From JAICWP01 sp035278025 (GTDB lineage: Bacteria; Acidobacteriota; Terriglobia; Terriglobales; Acidobacteriaceae), in contig DATEJK010000165.1 in NCBI GenBank assembly GCA_035278025.1, positions 38,587 through 102,586 of the forward strand: DNA of 64,000 nt, read 5' to 3'. The position numbers were made by a program, and so were the translations under genes. The notes under the pieces were generated by a model. It searched no databases and was not told the DNA's origin. It saw only the letters and a program-made list of their open reading frames with translations. This document shows, in pieces, positions 1-9,090 of this stretch; the first letter of the stretch is position 1, and each line of letters opens with the position of its first letter.

Positions 1-1068
1 CACCCGGCGGAAGACCTGGCTGAAGTCGTTGCTGTCGAGGAAGGCGCGGCCACCGGTGTCGCCCGCCAGCGTGACCAGCGTTTCCTGGGTGGAAAAATTA
101 GAATTGTACTGATTGAGGGTTGATTTCCCCGAATAAGGCGCGGTGCCGCGCAGGCTGGCCTGTTGCGCTTCGCCTCCCGGCACCATCGCCTGCAAGCCGC
201 GGGTGTCAGTGGCATAGATGGAAACGTTGGAGCGGACCGCCGCGTTGATGGTGGCCCGCAACTCTGACTGGTTCTCCACGCCCGTACGATCCATCCCGCT
301 GGCGAAATAGATAATAGATTTTTTCTGGTCAACCTGGGCCATGGACTCGGCCAGCGCGCGCAGCGACTCCAGCCGCCTGTCGGTGTTGAAGACGTTGTAC
401 TCGGTGTCGTCGGGAGTGAACGGCTGCGAGCTCTCGGGCGTGCCCTCGGTTGTGCCCGTCGCACCTTCTTCGTAACCCTGACCGCTGTTGGAGCTGAAAC
501 TGTCCACGGCCTTCAGCAGCAGCGTGCGGTCGGCGGTAAAATCCTGGTTGACGAGCAACGAGGAATCCAGCGAGGCCACCGCGACCAGGTCGGCGGGAGC
601 CATCTGCCTATTGATGTAGTCTTCCGCGGCTTTGACTGAGCGGTCCACCTCCTCCGGTTGCATGGAGCTGAGGTCAAAGAACAGCACCACCAGGCGGCGG
701 TCTTTCACGGCGTTCTTATCTACTTGCGGGACCGAGGTGCCCGGGGCGCTCTGGGCGGTGAGGACCGTGGCCTCCTGCACGCTCGCAGGCAGGGCAATTT
801 CGGTGTTTTCGATGTCGAACGACGCGATACGCTGCGGTTTTTCATCTTCCAACACAGTGAAATCGTTGGCAGTGAGACCGCGCACCAGGTTGCCCTCACG
901 ATCGCGCACGGTAACGTTCACCAGCACCAGTTCGCTCAAGGCGCGGAAAGTGTATTGACGCTGGCGCGGGGTTTGGGCCGGCATTTGCCCGGCAAACAAT
1001 GCCGCGCACAACAAAACTGCCACCAGCCGCGCGGCCCACCACTTTCGATATTGACCCATGTACCTCAT
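1..1068 (-). CDS. VWA-domain protein, acidobacterial VWFA-related type (partial)
   Basis: The reading frame is open from an ATG at 1068 to the window edge, so the C-terminus is missing. The N-terminus is a signal peptide (basic RKWW, then a hydrophobic stretch ending near AQT). A short beta-rich segment follows (LVNVTVRDREGNLVRGL), then a von Willebrand A fold whose metal-ion site appears as FFDLSSM, a DxSxM variant of DxSxS. Later segments (SIIYFASGMDRTG, SIYATDTRGL) fit VWA strands. Proteins of this layout are abundant and exported in acidobacteria; their role is mostly unknown and probably adhesive or scaffolding. The start lies 5 bases after the stop of the Oar-like gene, so the two are probably co-transcribed. 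A second in-frame ATG at 1059 has GAGG just upstream and may be the real start. Confidence 0.85.
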   Translation of the reverse strand, partial: MRYMGQYRKWWAARLVAVLLCAALFAGQMPAQTPRQRQYTFRALSELVLVNVTVRDREGNLVRGLTANDFTVLEDEKPQRIASFDIENTEIALPASVQEATVLTAQSAPGTSVPQVDKNAVKDRRLVVLFFDLSSMQPEEVDRSVKAAEDYINRQMAPADLVAVASLDSSLLVNQDFTADRTLLLKAVDSFSSNSGQGYEEGATGTTEGTPESSQPFTPDDTEYNVFNTDRRLESLRALAESMAQVDQKKSIIYFASGMDRTGVENQSELRATINAAVRSNVSIYATDTRGLQAMVPGGEAQQASLRGTAPYSGKSTLNQYNSNFSTQETLVTLAGDTGGRAFLDSNDFSQVFRRV

Positions 1069-1073
1069 CTTGT

Positions 1074-4000
1074 TCAGAAACGGTAGCGCAGCGCCAACTG
1101 CATCTGGCGCATGTTGCCGGCCGCGGTTACCCGCCCGAAAGAAGGAGAATTCACGGTGGTGTCAATCACTGTGAACTGCGGCGTGTTGAAGACGTTGCTA
1201 GCTTGCGCGCGCACTTCCAACATGCGCGCCTCTCCCATGGGGATCACCTTGGTCATGGCCATGTCACAAAGAAGGATGGGCGGACCGACGATAGTGTTCC
1301 TGCCTGCATCGCCAAACTGGCCAGCAGGGGGCGCTACGAAGGCCGCGGTGTTGAACCATTCGCCCACCGTGGGATTGGGAAGGCTGACTGGCTGTCCGGT
1401 AACATCAGCGCGCAAGGTGCCGTTGATGCCGCGATTGACGTCGGTGAAGGAGCCCAGCACGCGCGGTGTGAACGGCATGCCCGACTCGATGCTCCAGTCG
1501 CCGCTCCATTGCCAGTCGCCGAACAGGTCCCGCAGCACGCCGCGCTGCACCAGAAAGCGCTTGTTCGCCCCAAAGGGCAGTTCCCACAAGTAGTCCGCCG
1601 TGAAGCGGTGGCGCTGGTCGAAGCTGGAGAGTCCGCGCTCGGCCGCCAGGTCGAAGGCATTCTGGGCCACGATGGAGGCGCCGCTGCCCAGGGAGGAGGC
1701 GTTGTCAACGGATTTGGAGAAGGTGTAGGTGCCGCCAACGGAAATGCCTCCCTGCAGGCGCTTACGGACGCGCAGGCTGGCGGCATGAGCCACGGAATCA
1801 CCTGCGGAAGTCTCCCAGAAGAAGGGTTGCACTCCCGGCAGCAATAGGCCCGTGGCCGTGCGGTTGGGAGCTTCCACAACGTCCAGACGCGTGCCTTTGG
1901 TGCCGGTGTAATCCAGGTTCAGAAGGATGGTGGAAGTCAGTTCCTGCTGCACGTCGAGATTCCAGATTTGCACGTAGCCGAGGCGGTAGTTCGGATCCAC
2001 CGCGTAAGTGTTGGTGATGGTTTGCGGAGCAGGGGCCGGGAAGCCGTTCTGAAGCGTTAGCGGCGATAGTGGCGACGCGATATTGGTTGAAGTCAGCGAG
2101 AAGGGGGGCTGAAACGCCAACTGCTGCGCAATATCGGAATAGGCGCTGGTATTGTAGTTGATGCCATACCCGGCGCGCACCACGGTGTTGGCTAGAGCTT
2201 TCCAGGCAATGCCCAGGCGGGGGGCGAAATTGTTGCGGTCGGGGCGCACCAGGGTAGCGGGAAACTCGCCATGAAAGGGGCCGCTCTGGCCGGGAAGTAC
2301 CCGCGTTACGCAGGCGGTTTGCAGTCCCGCGCAGGCCAGCAGGTTGGGCGCCAGGTCCAGATTAGCGATCTGGTTGTTGGTTTCGCTAAAAGGAGAAAAA
2401 TATTCGTAGCGCAAACCGAAATTCAGGGTCAGATTGCCGCGCAAGCGCCAGTCGTCCTGCAGGAAAAGGTCCCAAGAGTTGCCGCGGAGGTGATAGTTGT
2501 TGCTGCCGTATTGCACTGCGGTCAACTGCGGCAGACCGAGGAGAAAATCGGCAAAATCGTATCCCGTGCCGGGTAGCGCTTTGCCATTGACCATCTCCGC
2601 CGTGTTTACCCCGGTAAAGGTAAAACGTCCGCGGGCGTTGTTGTCGGTCTCAGTGTTGAGCTGAATGCGGCGGAAGTCTCCGCCCCACCGCACCGTGTGC
2701 CGTCCCTGGCGCCAGATCATGAAATCGGAGAAGCTCCAAGTCTGGTCGCGCTGCAGCAGCGGATTGGTGTCGTTAATGGGGCCAAAGCTGGTAAGCGATA
2801 GGTTCGGCAGCCCCCAGTCAAATGGGTTTTGCGACACTCCCGTAATGCCCAGGTTGCCAGTGATGTTCTGCAGGTAAGCATAGAGATTGCGCGTGGATAT
2901 GGTTTCGCGGTTGTAATCCATGCGCGCGATGTTGGTGATCTTACCAAGGCTGCGCACATAGCCGAGAGGCACGTCAAAACCGCGCGCCGAAGTGTTACCG
3001 CCTACAGTGGGATAGGGATTGGTCAGCCCCGCATTCGAATTGTGATAGTGAAATCCGCCGTTCAGGTTGTTGCGTTTGCCGCCATGCCGCCAGGGGCCGA
3101 TGGTGCCGCCGAATGAGTGCACCAAGTGGACATTCAAATTGTTTTCGTTATCGGTGGCGGAGGTGAGGTAGTGAAAGTTGTCCACCGTGCCGGGCAGGTT
3201 AGGCGCAGGAATGAACTGCAGCAGCCCGCGCGCCGCCGGGTTAATCTGCGATTGCGGAATTACGCCCCCCGCGAATGGCTGCCCGCTCAGCGGGTTGATG
3301 ATGGTCACCGGAGAACCGGCGTTCGGGCCGGAGCGGACCAGCGTACTAAAAAAAGCACCATTGCGTTCCGCCAGCGTGGGGACGGTGGAAAAGGCGTCGT
3401 AGGGATCGGCGGAACGCAGGCCGGTGTAGGAGAGGAAGAAAAAAGTCTTGTCACCGCCGTTATAGATTTTAGGAATATTGAGCGGCCCGCCCAGCCCGCC
3501 ACCGAACTTGTGCTGCACATAGCCCGGCTTCGAAACGGGTGCCCCGGTAAGCGAGTAGGGCGCGGCATCCAACGCAGCATCGCCCAGGTCGTAAAACAAT
3601 GTGCCATGCGGGCGGTTGATGTTGAAACGGCCGCGGCCGCCAAAAATCATCATAGGCCCACCTCCACCCCCGCCGCCTCGCGGAGCCCCGCCCGGCCCTA
3701 CAGGCCCACTTGGACCGCCTGGACCGCCAGGTCCTCCGGGCGCACTTGTCCCTTGGTGATACCCATTGGCGTCCGCACGCTGCTCGCGCCACTCGCGCAT
3801 GCGCTGCTCCATCTCAGCGGTGCTGAGACCGGCAAACACACTGTTGACGGTGTTACCGGAGACCGCCACTGATTCGGTAGCGGCATTGGGCGCCATGCCC
3901 GGCACCGGCATCCCCTGGGGGACGACATGATCGCCCTGAGCGTTTCCGCCCTCTTCGCCATTGGCGGAAAACATGGCCTGCATGGCCGCGTCGCCTTGCC

Positions 4001-4463
4001 CACCAACTCGGCCCATGCCGGGAAATCTGCCTCCGCTGGGCATCTGGTGGATGCGGGACTGCAACACCAAATCGAAATCCGCCCGCACGCGTGGAACAGT
4101 ATTGTTGATGACCACCTCGCGCGAGGCCGTGGCGAAGGCCGTCATCTCCACTTCCACGGAATAGTCGCCGGCGGCAAGCGGCAACCTATAACTGCCGTCG
4201 GGATGGCTGGTGGCGGCGACGCGGGTACCGGTATCTGCTTCCGCGGCCGTGACTGTCGCTCCGGGCACCGCCATGTTGCCCGACCTTACGATCCCGTAGA
4301 CTTCGCCCGCCACCGGCTTCGATACATTCTGGGCGTAACCTTCAGCGCCCGCAGCTGTCAGTATTGCCAGCCCGGCCAGCAGCGCGCGAAAGCAATAACG
4401 GCCTTTCAACAAGCGCGAGCCACGAAAGCAGGAAATGTCTTTTGCTGAATTCATCTCAGGCAC
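1074..4463 (-). CDS. Oar-like TonB-dependent-receptor-type outer-membrane protein with Gly/Pro-rich insert
   Basis: A 1129-residue outer-membrane protein. It has a signal peptide (LLAGLAILTAAGAEGYAQ), a carboxypeptidase-regulatory-like beta-sandwich (about residues 50-135, with GEVYGIVRSG and SHPDGSYRLPL), and a beta-barrel from about residue 300 to the end. The final residues ALRYRF end in Phe, as expected for BAM-inserted barrels. Segments such as GGLGGPLNIP and DKTFFFLSYTGLR are typical of the Oar-like receptors that are very numerous in acidobacteria. Between the regulatory domain and the barrel I see no recognisable plug domain or TonB box, only low-complexity Met/Gly-rich sequence and a collagen-like Gly-Pro-Gly run near residues 240-270. 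The listed start is GTG; an ATG at 4454 is an alternative, and neither has a good ribosome-binding site. The ligand is unknown. Confidence 0.85.
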   Translation of the reverse strand: MPEMNSAKDISCFRGSRLLKGRYCFRALLAGLAILTAAGAEGYAQNVSKPVAGEVYGIVRSGNMAVPGATVTAAEADTGTRVAATSHPDGSYRLPLAAGDYSVEVEMTAFATASREVVINNTVPRVRADFDLVLQSRIHQMPSGGRFPGMGRVGGQGDAAMQAMFSANGEEGGNAQGDHVVPQGMPVPGMAPNAATESVAVSGNTVNSVFAGLSTAEMEQRMREWREQRADANGYHQGTSAPGGPGGPGGPSGPVGPGGAPRGGGGGGGPMMIFGGRGRFNINRPHGTLFYDLGDAALDAAPYSLTGAPVSKPGYVQHKFGGGLGGPLNIPKIYNGGDKTFFFLSYTGLRSADPYDAFSTVPTLAERNGAFFSTLVRSGPNAGSPVTIINPLSGQPFAGGVIPQSQINPAARGLLQFIPAPNLPGTVDNFHYLTSATDNENNLNVHLVHSFGGTIGPWRHGGKRNNLNGGFHYHNSNAGLTNPYPTVGGNTSARGFDVPLGYVRSLGKITNIARMDYNRETISTRNLYAYLQNITGNLGITGVSQNPFDWGLPNLSLTSFGPINDTNPLLQRDQTWSFSDFMIWRQGRHTVRWGGDFRRIQLNTETDNNARGRFTFTGVNTAEMVNGKALPGTGYDFADFLLGLPQLTAVQYGSNNYHLRGNSWDLFLQDDWRLRGNLTLNFGLRYEYFSPFSETNNQIANLDLAPNLLACAGLQTACVTRVLPGQSGPFHGEFPATLVRPDRNNFAPRLGIAWKALANTVVRAGYGINYNTSAYSDIAQQLAFQPPFSLTSTNIASPLSPLTLQNGFPAPAPQTITNTYAVDPNYRLGYVQIWNLDVQQELTSTILLNLDYTGTKGTRLDVVEAPNRTATGLLLPGVQPFFWETSAGDSVAHAASLRVRKRLQGGISVGGTYTFSKSVDNASSLGSGASIVAQNAFDLAAERGLSSFDQRHRFTADYLWELPFGANKRFLVQRGVLRDLFGDWQWSGDWSIESGMPFTPRVLGSFTDVNRGINGTLRADVTGQPVSLPNPTVGEWFNTAAFVAPPAGQFGDAGRNTIVGPPILLCDMAMTKVIPMGEARMLEVRAQASNVFNTPQFTVIDTTVNSPSFGRVTAAGNMRQMQLALRYRF

Positions 4464-4541
4464 TGGAAAACGGAGCTAAACAGTTGTCGCTGGAGGCTGA
4501 GTTCGTCTCTTACCATCTATCATGAACGCGGCAAAGATTCG

Positions 4542-4598
4542 GTAAAAAGTAGGTAAGCGAACGTAAAGATTTGTAAAACGTGTCTTACATTTCTTTAC
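4542..4598. promoter_or_regulatory. Phased GTAAA/TTTAC repeat array in a divergent promoter region
   Basis: This lies between the divergent Oar-like and aminotransferase genes (intergenic 4464-4733). GTAA(A/G) boxes start at 4542, 4553, 4563 and 4573, followed by the inverted forms CTTAC at 4584 and TTTAC at 4594. Spacing is 11, 10, 10, 11 and 10 bases, about one helical turn each. The last four boxes (offsets 0, 10, 21, 31) recur exactly at 12515-12550. Direct repeats of this type are the binding mode of OmpR/PhoB/CpxR-family winged-helix regulators (the CpxR box is GTAAA-N5-GTAAA). I infer a shared operator, possibly for the orphan regulator at 12587. Nothing else was identified in this intergenic stretch. 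Confidence 0.6.
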
Positions 4599-4733
4599 AC
4601 CCTGGCTGCTGCATGTGTTGTTAAAGTAGATAAGATTCGTCAAGGCATGTTTGTGGGCATGCCGCCCAAAAGCCTGTCCCGCGCCGCTTCGGGCCCACGC
4701 CAACTTTTTCTGTAGCAGTGTTAGTACAACCCA

Positions 4734-6131
4734 ATGGCACTGAATCCAGTCTTGCCGCAAGCTTCTGCCCCGGCGGGCGAAGGCGCCGGCGAATGGTCGC
4801 CGGCGCTTTACAGCTCTTATGTTAATCCGCAGTGGGTGAAGCTGCTGAACGTGTTGCGCATGAACCAGCAGTACACGCGCTGCAGGGGCGCGGAAGTGTT
4901 CACTGCCGATGGCCGGCGCATCATTGACTTTGTTTCCGGCTACTGCGTCCACAACACCGGACACAACCATCCTTACATCGTCGCCGCGTTGCGGGAGGAA
5001 CTGGAGCGCAGCGGCCCGGGCATGTTGCAGAGCCACGTACCCGATCTGGCTGGCCAACTGGCGGAGGAATTGTGCACGCGCGCCGGGGACCGGCTACACA
5101 AGGTTTTTTTCTGCAGTTCGGGCAGCGAAGGCGTGGAAACGGCCATCAAGTTTTCCCGCGCCCACACCGGCCGCGCCGGCCTGCTCTATGCCACAGGCGC
5201 GTTCCATGGCCTTACTTGCGGCGCCCTGTCGCTGATGGGAAATCCGTTCTGGCGCGAGGGCTTCGGCCCCTTGCTGCCGGGCGCGGAAGAGATTCCTTTC
5301 GGTGACCTGCCGGCGTTGCAGGAGAAGCTGGCCAGCCGCCGTTTCGCTGCGCTCATCCTCGAGCCGATCCAGGCGGAAGCCGGCATCCGCATTCCCTTTC
5401 CCGAGTACCTGGCCATGGCACAGGCGCTCTGCCGCAAACACGGCAGCGTGTTTGTTCTTGATGAAGTACAAACCGGGCTGGGGCGAACCGGGAAATTCCT
5501 GGCGGGTCACCACTACGGCGTACAGCCCGACATGGTGGTTCTGGCCAAGGCGCTCAGCGGCGGACTTGTGCCCAGCGCCGCGGTGCTCATGACCGATGCC
5601 ATCTACGCTTCAGTCTACGGTTCCCTGCAGCGTGCCATCGTGCATACCTCCACCTTTAGCGAGAATGCGCTCGCCATGCGGGCTGGGCTGGCAACTCTGG
5701 AAGTGCTCGACCGCGAGCGCCTCGGGTTGCGCGCCCTGGAACTGGGCGATTATCTGCGCCGGCGGTTGCGCGAGAGTCTGGCGGGTTACGAGATGGTGAA
5801 AGAAATACGTGGCCTAGGACTGCTGTCGGGCATCGAATTCAGAGCCCCGAAGCGGCTGCGCCTGCGCGCCGCCTTTGAGACTTTCCGCCGGATCCATAGC
5901 GGGCTGTTCGGGCAAATGCTGGTGATGCGCCTGTTCCATGACAAGCAGATGCTGACCCAGATTTGCGGGAACAATTTTATGGTGTTGAAGGTGGCCCCGC
6001 CGCTGATGATCAGCGAAACACAGGTGGATGAATTCGTGACCGCGGTTCGCGACGTAATGGAGACCGTGCACGGGTCCAATGCCTTCTGGTCGGATGCGTT
6101 AGGCCTGGCCCGGCGAGCGATGGGAGTCTGA
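4734..6131 (+). CDS. Class III PLP-dependent aminotransferase
   Basis: A 465-residue fold-type I, class III aminotransferase (ornithine/acetylornithine/4-aminobutyrate superfamily). Visible signatures are CSSGSEGVETAIKFSR (phosphate-binding loop), LILEPIQAEAG, FVLDEVQTGLGRTG (Asp contacting the pyridine nitrogen), and VVLAKALSGG, whose Lys should form the Schiff base. VHTSTFSENALAMRAG near residue 305 matches the usual T-F-x-x-N site. The substrate cannot be read from sequence. No arginine-pathway neighbour is present, so a broad-specificity or diamine aminotransferase is as likely as ArgD. The stop codon overlaps the start of the TPR lipoprotein gene by one base. The upstream region carries the GTAAA array, suggesting regulation together with the divergent Oar-like gene. 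Confidence 0.85.
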   Translation: MALNPVLPQASAPAGEGAGEWSPALYSSYVNPQWVKLLNVLRMNQQYTRCRGAEVFTADGRRIIDFVSGYCVHNTGHNHPYIVAALREELERSGPGMLQSHVPDLAGQLAEELCTRAGDRLHKVFFCSSGSEGVETAIKFSRAHTGRAGLLYATGAFHGLTCGALSLMGNPFWREGFGPLLPGAEEIPFGDLPALQEKLASRRFAALILEPIQAEAGIRIPFPEYLAMAQALCRKHGSVFVLDEVQTGLGRTGKFLAGHHYGVQPDMVVLAKALSGGLVPSAAVLMTDAIYASVYGSLQRAIVHTSTFSENALAMRAGLATLEVLDRERLGLRALELGDYLRRRLRESLAGYEMVKEIRGLGLLSGIEFRAPKRLRLRAAFETFRRIHSGLFGQMLVMRLFHDKQMLTQICGNNFMVLKVAPPLMISETQVDEFVTAVRDVMETVHGSNAFWSDALGLARRAMGV

Positions 6132-6988
6132 TGTCCACGCAAAGAACCATTCCGAACGCGCTCATGTTGCTGGCGCTGGTGTGCGCCTTTGCAACCGGCT
6201 GCGCCCAGGCCACCGACCTGGCTTCTTCTTCTCCTCTGGACACCGGCTACCGTGACATGTACAACCTGCAGTTCGGCCAGGCTCACCGAGCATTCGCCGC
6301 ATGGGAGCACGAGCACCCGCAGGACCCTCTGGGCCCGGCATCCGACGCGGCCGCCTATCTTTTTTCCGAATTTAACCGCCTGCACGTGCTGGAGTTCGAG
6401 TTTTTCACTAACGACAACAAGCTAGCCAGCCAGCCCAGGTTGTCTCCCGACCCAGTGGTGCGGAAGCGCTTCGAAGCCCAGTTAGAGAAAACCCAGCAAC
6501 TCGCTGACGCGGCGCTGCAGCGCAACCCGCAGGATGCCAACGCGCTGTTTGCCAAGGCCCTGCGCCTGGGATTACGCGGCGACTACACTGCTCTGATTGA
6601 GAAACGTTACCTGGCCGGCCTGGGCTACATGAAGCAGGGTCGTGTTATCGCCGAGCAACTACTGGCACGGGACCCGGACTACTACGATGCCTACCTCGCC
6701 ATCGGCGTGGAGAATTACCTGCTGAGCCAAAAGCCCGCGCCGGTCCGCTGGCTGCTACGCCTGGGCGGAGCGGAGACCAATAAATCAGACGGCCTTCAAA
6801 AACTCCAAGTGGTGGCCGACAAGGGGCATTACCTGCTTCCCTATGCCCGGCTGTTGCTGGCGGTGGCCGCGCTGCGCGAAAACCATCGCGACCGGGCGCG
6901 CGCCTTGCTGCAAGGCCTGGCGCAAGAGTTTCCCAGCAACCAACTGTACACCCAGGAACTGGCGCAGTTGGAAAAGCCGCCGAATTAA
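6131..6988 (+). CDS. TPR-like repeat lipoprotein, function unknown
   Basis: A 285-residue exported protein. The N-terminus (LMLLALVCAFATGC) is a signal sequence with a weak lipobox ending at the TGC cysteine. The remainder is helical with tetratricopeptide-like units: FGQAHRAFAAWEHEHPQDP, LADAALQRNPQDANALFAKAL, AEQLLARDPDYYDAYLAIG and ALLQGLAQEFPSNQLYTQEL, with the Asp-Pro and Asn-Pro turns typical of TPR. It probably acts as a periplasmic or inner-leaflet protein-interaction scaffold. The ATG overlaps the aminotransferase stop (TGATG) and has GGGAG four bases upstream, so the two form a translationally coupled pair. No enzymatic motif is visible. Confidence 0.75.
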   Translation: MSTQRTIPNALMLLALVCAFATGCAQATDLASSSPLDTGYRDMYNLQFGQAHRAFAAWEHEHPQDPLGPASDAAAYLFSEFNRLHVLEFEFFTNDNKLASQPRLSPDPVVRKRFEAQLEKTQQLADAALQRNPQDANALFAKALRLGLRGDYTALIEKRYLAGLGYMKQGRVIAEQLLARDPDYYDAYLAIGVENYLLSQKPAPVRWLLRLGGAETNKSDGLQKLQVVADKGHYLLPYARLLLAVAALRENHRDRARALLQGLAQEFPSNQLYTQELAQLEKPPN

Positions 6989-7082
6989 TGGGGCCACGGT
7001 TGATGAGTTTGGCAAAATCAAACCCGCCTTGGCGTCTCTCGGCCCAGCGTCCCCGCCAGTTCGCCGGGCTACGAGAAATAGA

Positions 7083-7111
7083 TTGACTTTGAGTCTTAAT
7101 GGCTTAAGATA
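7083..7111 (+). promoter_or_regulatory. Promoter with dyad operator before the BlaI-type gene
   Basis: TTGACT at 7083-7088 is a good -35 match, and TAAGAT at 7105-7110 is a fair -10. The dyad AGTCTTAA-TGGC-TTAAGATA (7092-7111) sits between and over them. The same half-site recurs downstream of the blaR-like gene. A repressor bound here would block RNA polymerase, which fits autoregulation by the BlaI/MecI-family protein encoded 58 bases downstream. Confidence 0.6.
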
Positions 7112-7168
7112 TGAAACCAATCCATTCCTCCCGGAAACGGCAAGGCATCTCACCATGGTTGATAACTC

Positions 7169-7573
7169 ATGACGTCCAGGCACAAGACAGTTTTGCCCAC
7201 GCGGGCCGAGCTTCGCATCCTGCAGGTCCTTTGGCAATTGGGTCCAGCCACGGTGGAGGAGGTGGTGAACCACTCCGACGCCTCTCCCAAACCCAATTAC
7301 AAGACGGTCCAGACTTTGTTGCGCATCATGGAGCAAAAAGGGCTGGCGAGGCATGTCAACCGCGGACGGGTTTTTGTATTCGAGCCGCGGGTGACCCGGG
7401 AAGAGGTGGGCCAGCTGTCGGTGCGCACGCTGATGGACCAGAATTTCGGGGGCTCGCCCGCCGAGTTGCTGGTGAACCTGCTGGAGGCCGGTCCGGTAGA
7501 GGAAACCGAACTGGACGAACTAGAGGCCCTTATCAGGAACTACCGCCAGCAGAAGCGGGAATCTTCCAGCTAA
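7169..7573 (+). CDS. BlaI/MecI/CopY-family transcriptional repressor
   Basis: A 134-residue repressor with a winged helix at the N-terminus (LPTRAELRILQVLWQLGPATVEEVV, then NYKTVQTLLRIMEQKGLARHVNRGRVFVFEP) and a helical dimerisation region at the C-terminus (LMDQNFGGSPAELLVNLLE). In this family the repressor is inactivated by proteolysis triggered by the partner M56 sensor peptidase, whose gene follows 33 bases later. The ATG at 7169 has no clear Shine-Dalgarno. It overlaps the stop of a five-codon ORF (MVDNS, starting at 7155) as ATGA, so expression may depend on reinitiation. The inducer is not evident; beta-lactam is only the textbook case and no beta-lactamase is present here. Confidence 0.9.
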   Translation: MTSRHKTVLPTRAELRILQVLWQLGPATVEEVVNHSDASPKPNYKTVQTLLRIMEQKGLARHVNRGRVFVFEPRVTREEVGQLSVRTLMDQNFGGSPAELLVNLLEAGPVEETELDELEALIRNYRQQKRESSS

Positions 7574-7606
7574 AGGCGGCGGGGGCGGCCGCCGCCGGAG
7601 CTCGCT

Positions 7607-9025
7607 ATGTCTGACTCATTCCCTTATTTCGCCGGTATTTTGGCCAGCTATTTCTTGCGCGTGGCTGCCGCGTACGCCGTATGCTGGCTGCTGAGCCGCT
7701 TGTCCCCGAGTCCGCGCCGGCGTTTTGTGGTGTGGCTGTGTTTCCTTCTGGGCGCCGCCGGATACTGGATCGCGGTGGTGCTTCCTTCGCCGGTGCAGCT
7801 CTCGGTCGGCAGAGCCGTTGGAAGCCTGCCGTTACACCCAGCCGCTGTGGGTCCGCACACGCTGCTTTTTCCGGCAACCTGGGCGCCGGCCCTTGCGCTT
7901 GTGGCGCCCATCATGGCCGCATCTTACCTGCTGGGAGTACTACTGTTTCTGGCCAACGTGCTGTGGAAGCATTTGGTACTGCGGCGGGCACTGCGACATG
8001 CAGTGGAGCCTTCGCGCGACCTGGCGCTGCTTTTTGGTCAAATGTGCCGCGGCTTTGGCGTGCGCCGTTGCCGGTTGCTGATTTTGCCGCAACTGAGCTC
8101 CCCTGCGACCGCCGGATGGCTCAAACCTCGAATCCTTCTCCCTGAAGTCTGCGAGGAAATTAACGACAGCTCCCAACTGGCTGACGTGCTTTATCACGAA
8201 CTGATCCACGTCGCTCGGCGAGACTATTTGTGGGCGGCTGTGAGTGACCTGGTACGCTGCCTCCTTTTCTTCCATCCCACCGTGTGGCGGGCCCGCCAGC
8301 ACATGCGCGTGCAGCGGGAGCTGGCCTGCGACGTAGCTGTGGTCAGCGGCCGCCCTGAGCATCGCGCCGATTACGCCCAGTCCCTTACCCGTTTCGCCCG
8401 CCTCCGTCTGCTGCAGCCGGGCAGATCCATGGGCATTGATTTCGCCGCTTCCGCTTCGATTTTAGGCCTGCGGGTGCGGGCGGTGCTGAGCTATCGCCCG
8501 CAGCGTTCCTGGTGGCGAAGCGGCCTGCGCTCCGCCTTCAGCGTGGCCCTGCTCGTCTCCTTCAGCCTGCTGTGGTCCATGTTCGGCATCGCGGCGGAAT
8601 TTGCCGCCGTACCGCAGTTTGCGCCCGTTTTGCCGACCGCGAACCTTGCGCCACTATCGCCCCAGTTGACGACATCGCGATCCACTCGCTGGAGCCATCA
8701 TCCTGCCAGACGGAGATTGGTGATTCCGCCTTCTGTCATATCGCAATCTCCGCGGTTATTGGTGCTGCCGCCGGCGGCGAGGCAACCCACTCCGCCCGCG
8801 ATGATTGCCATGTCAAGTTCGGAATTCGGCCCCCAGTCCAACGATTTTGACCCCGCCGCGACCGCGCCAGCCAGCGATGATGCCGAACCCGGTTTGTCGG
8901 AGACAAGGCCGCTGCCCCATGCGCGCGTTTCGATCGTCAATGTGGTGCAACGTGTGGCAACAGGACTGGCCCAGATCGGGCGGGAAGAAATCGAGCACGA
9001 CGGGCACAACCATAGCGGCCGCTAG
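7607..9025 (+). CDS. BlaR1/MecR1-like M56 family membrane metallopeptidase
   Basis: A 472-residue integral membrane zinc protease. Hydrophobic helices occupy roughly the first 130 residues. The zinc motif HELIH is at 197-201, with the glutamate of the third ligand region probably in RELACDVAVV near 245. A further membrane helix (AFSVALLVSFSLLWSMFGIAA) lies near 310. The C-terminal 130 residues are Pro/Ser-rich and low in complexity, and contain no recognisable penicillin-binding sensor domain, unlike classical BlaR1 of about 600 residues. The signal sensed is therefore open. GGAG precedes the ATG. It is the partner of the BlaI-type repressor upstream. Confidence 0.88.
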   Translation: MSDSFPYFAGILASYFLRVAAAYAVCWLLSRLSPSPRRRFVVWLCFLLGAAGYWIAVVLPSPVQLSVGRAVGSLPLHPAAVGPHTLLFPATWAPALALVAPIMAASYLLGVLLFLANVLWKHLVLRRALRHAVEPSRDLALLFGQMCRGFGVRRCRLLILPQLSSPATAGWLKPRILLPEVCEEINDSSQLADVLYHELIHVARRDYLWAAVSDLVRCLLFFHPTVWRARQHMRVQRELACDVAVVSGRPEHRADYAQSLTRFARLRLLQPGRSMGIDFAASASILGLRVRAVLSYRPQRSWWRSGLRSAFSVALLVSFSLLWSMFGIAAEFAAVPQFAPVLPTANLAPLSPQLTTSRSTRWSHHPARRRLVIPPSVISQSPRLLVLPPAARQPTPPAMIAMSSSEFGPQSNDFDPAATAPASDDAEPGLSETRPLPHARVSIVNVVQRVATGLAQIGREEIEHDGHNHSGR

Positions 9026-9066
9026 ACGATTGGTCCTTCGAGAATTCCTCTTTCTCACTCCCGGGC

Positions 9067-9086
9067 AGTCTTAATCTCTTAAGATT
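9067..9086. promoter_or_regulatory. Second AGTCTTAA/TTAAGA dyad
   Basis: AGTCTTAA-TCTC-TTAAGATT lies 42 bases after the stop of the M56 gene and 14 bases before a third, perfect copy. It has the same half-site and 4-base spacer as the operator before blaI. As a hairpin it could also help end the upstream transcript, but no clear U-tract follows. Confidence 0.5.
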
Positions 9087-9090
9087 CTGC

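Noticed and set aside
7169..9025. BlaI/M56 pair as a beta-lactam resistance locus
   Set aside because: No beta-lactamase or penicillin-binding sensor domain is present; this pair is common in acidobacteria for unknown signals.
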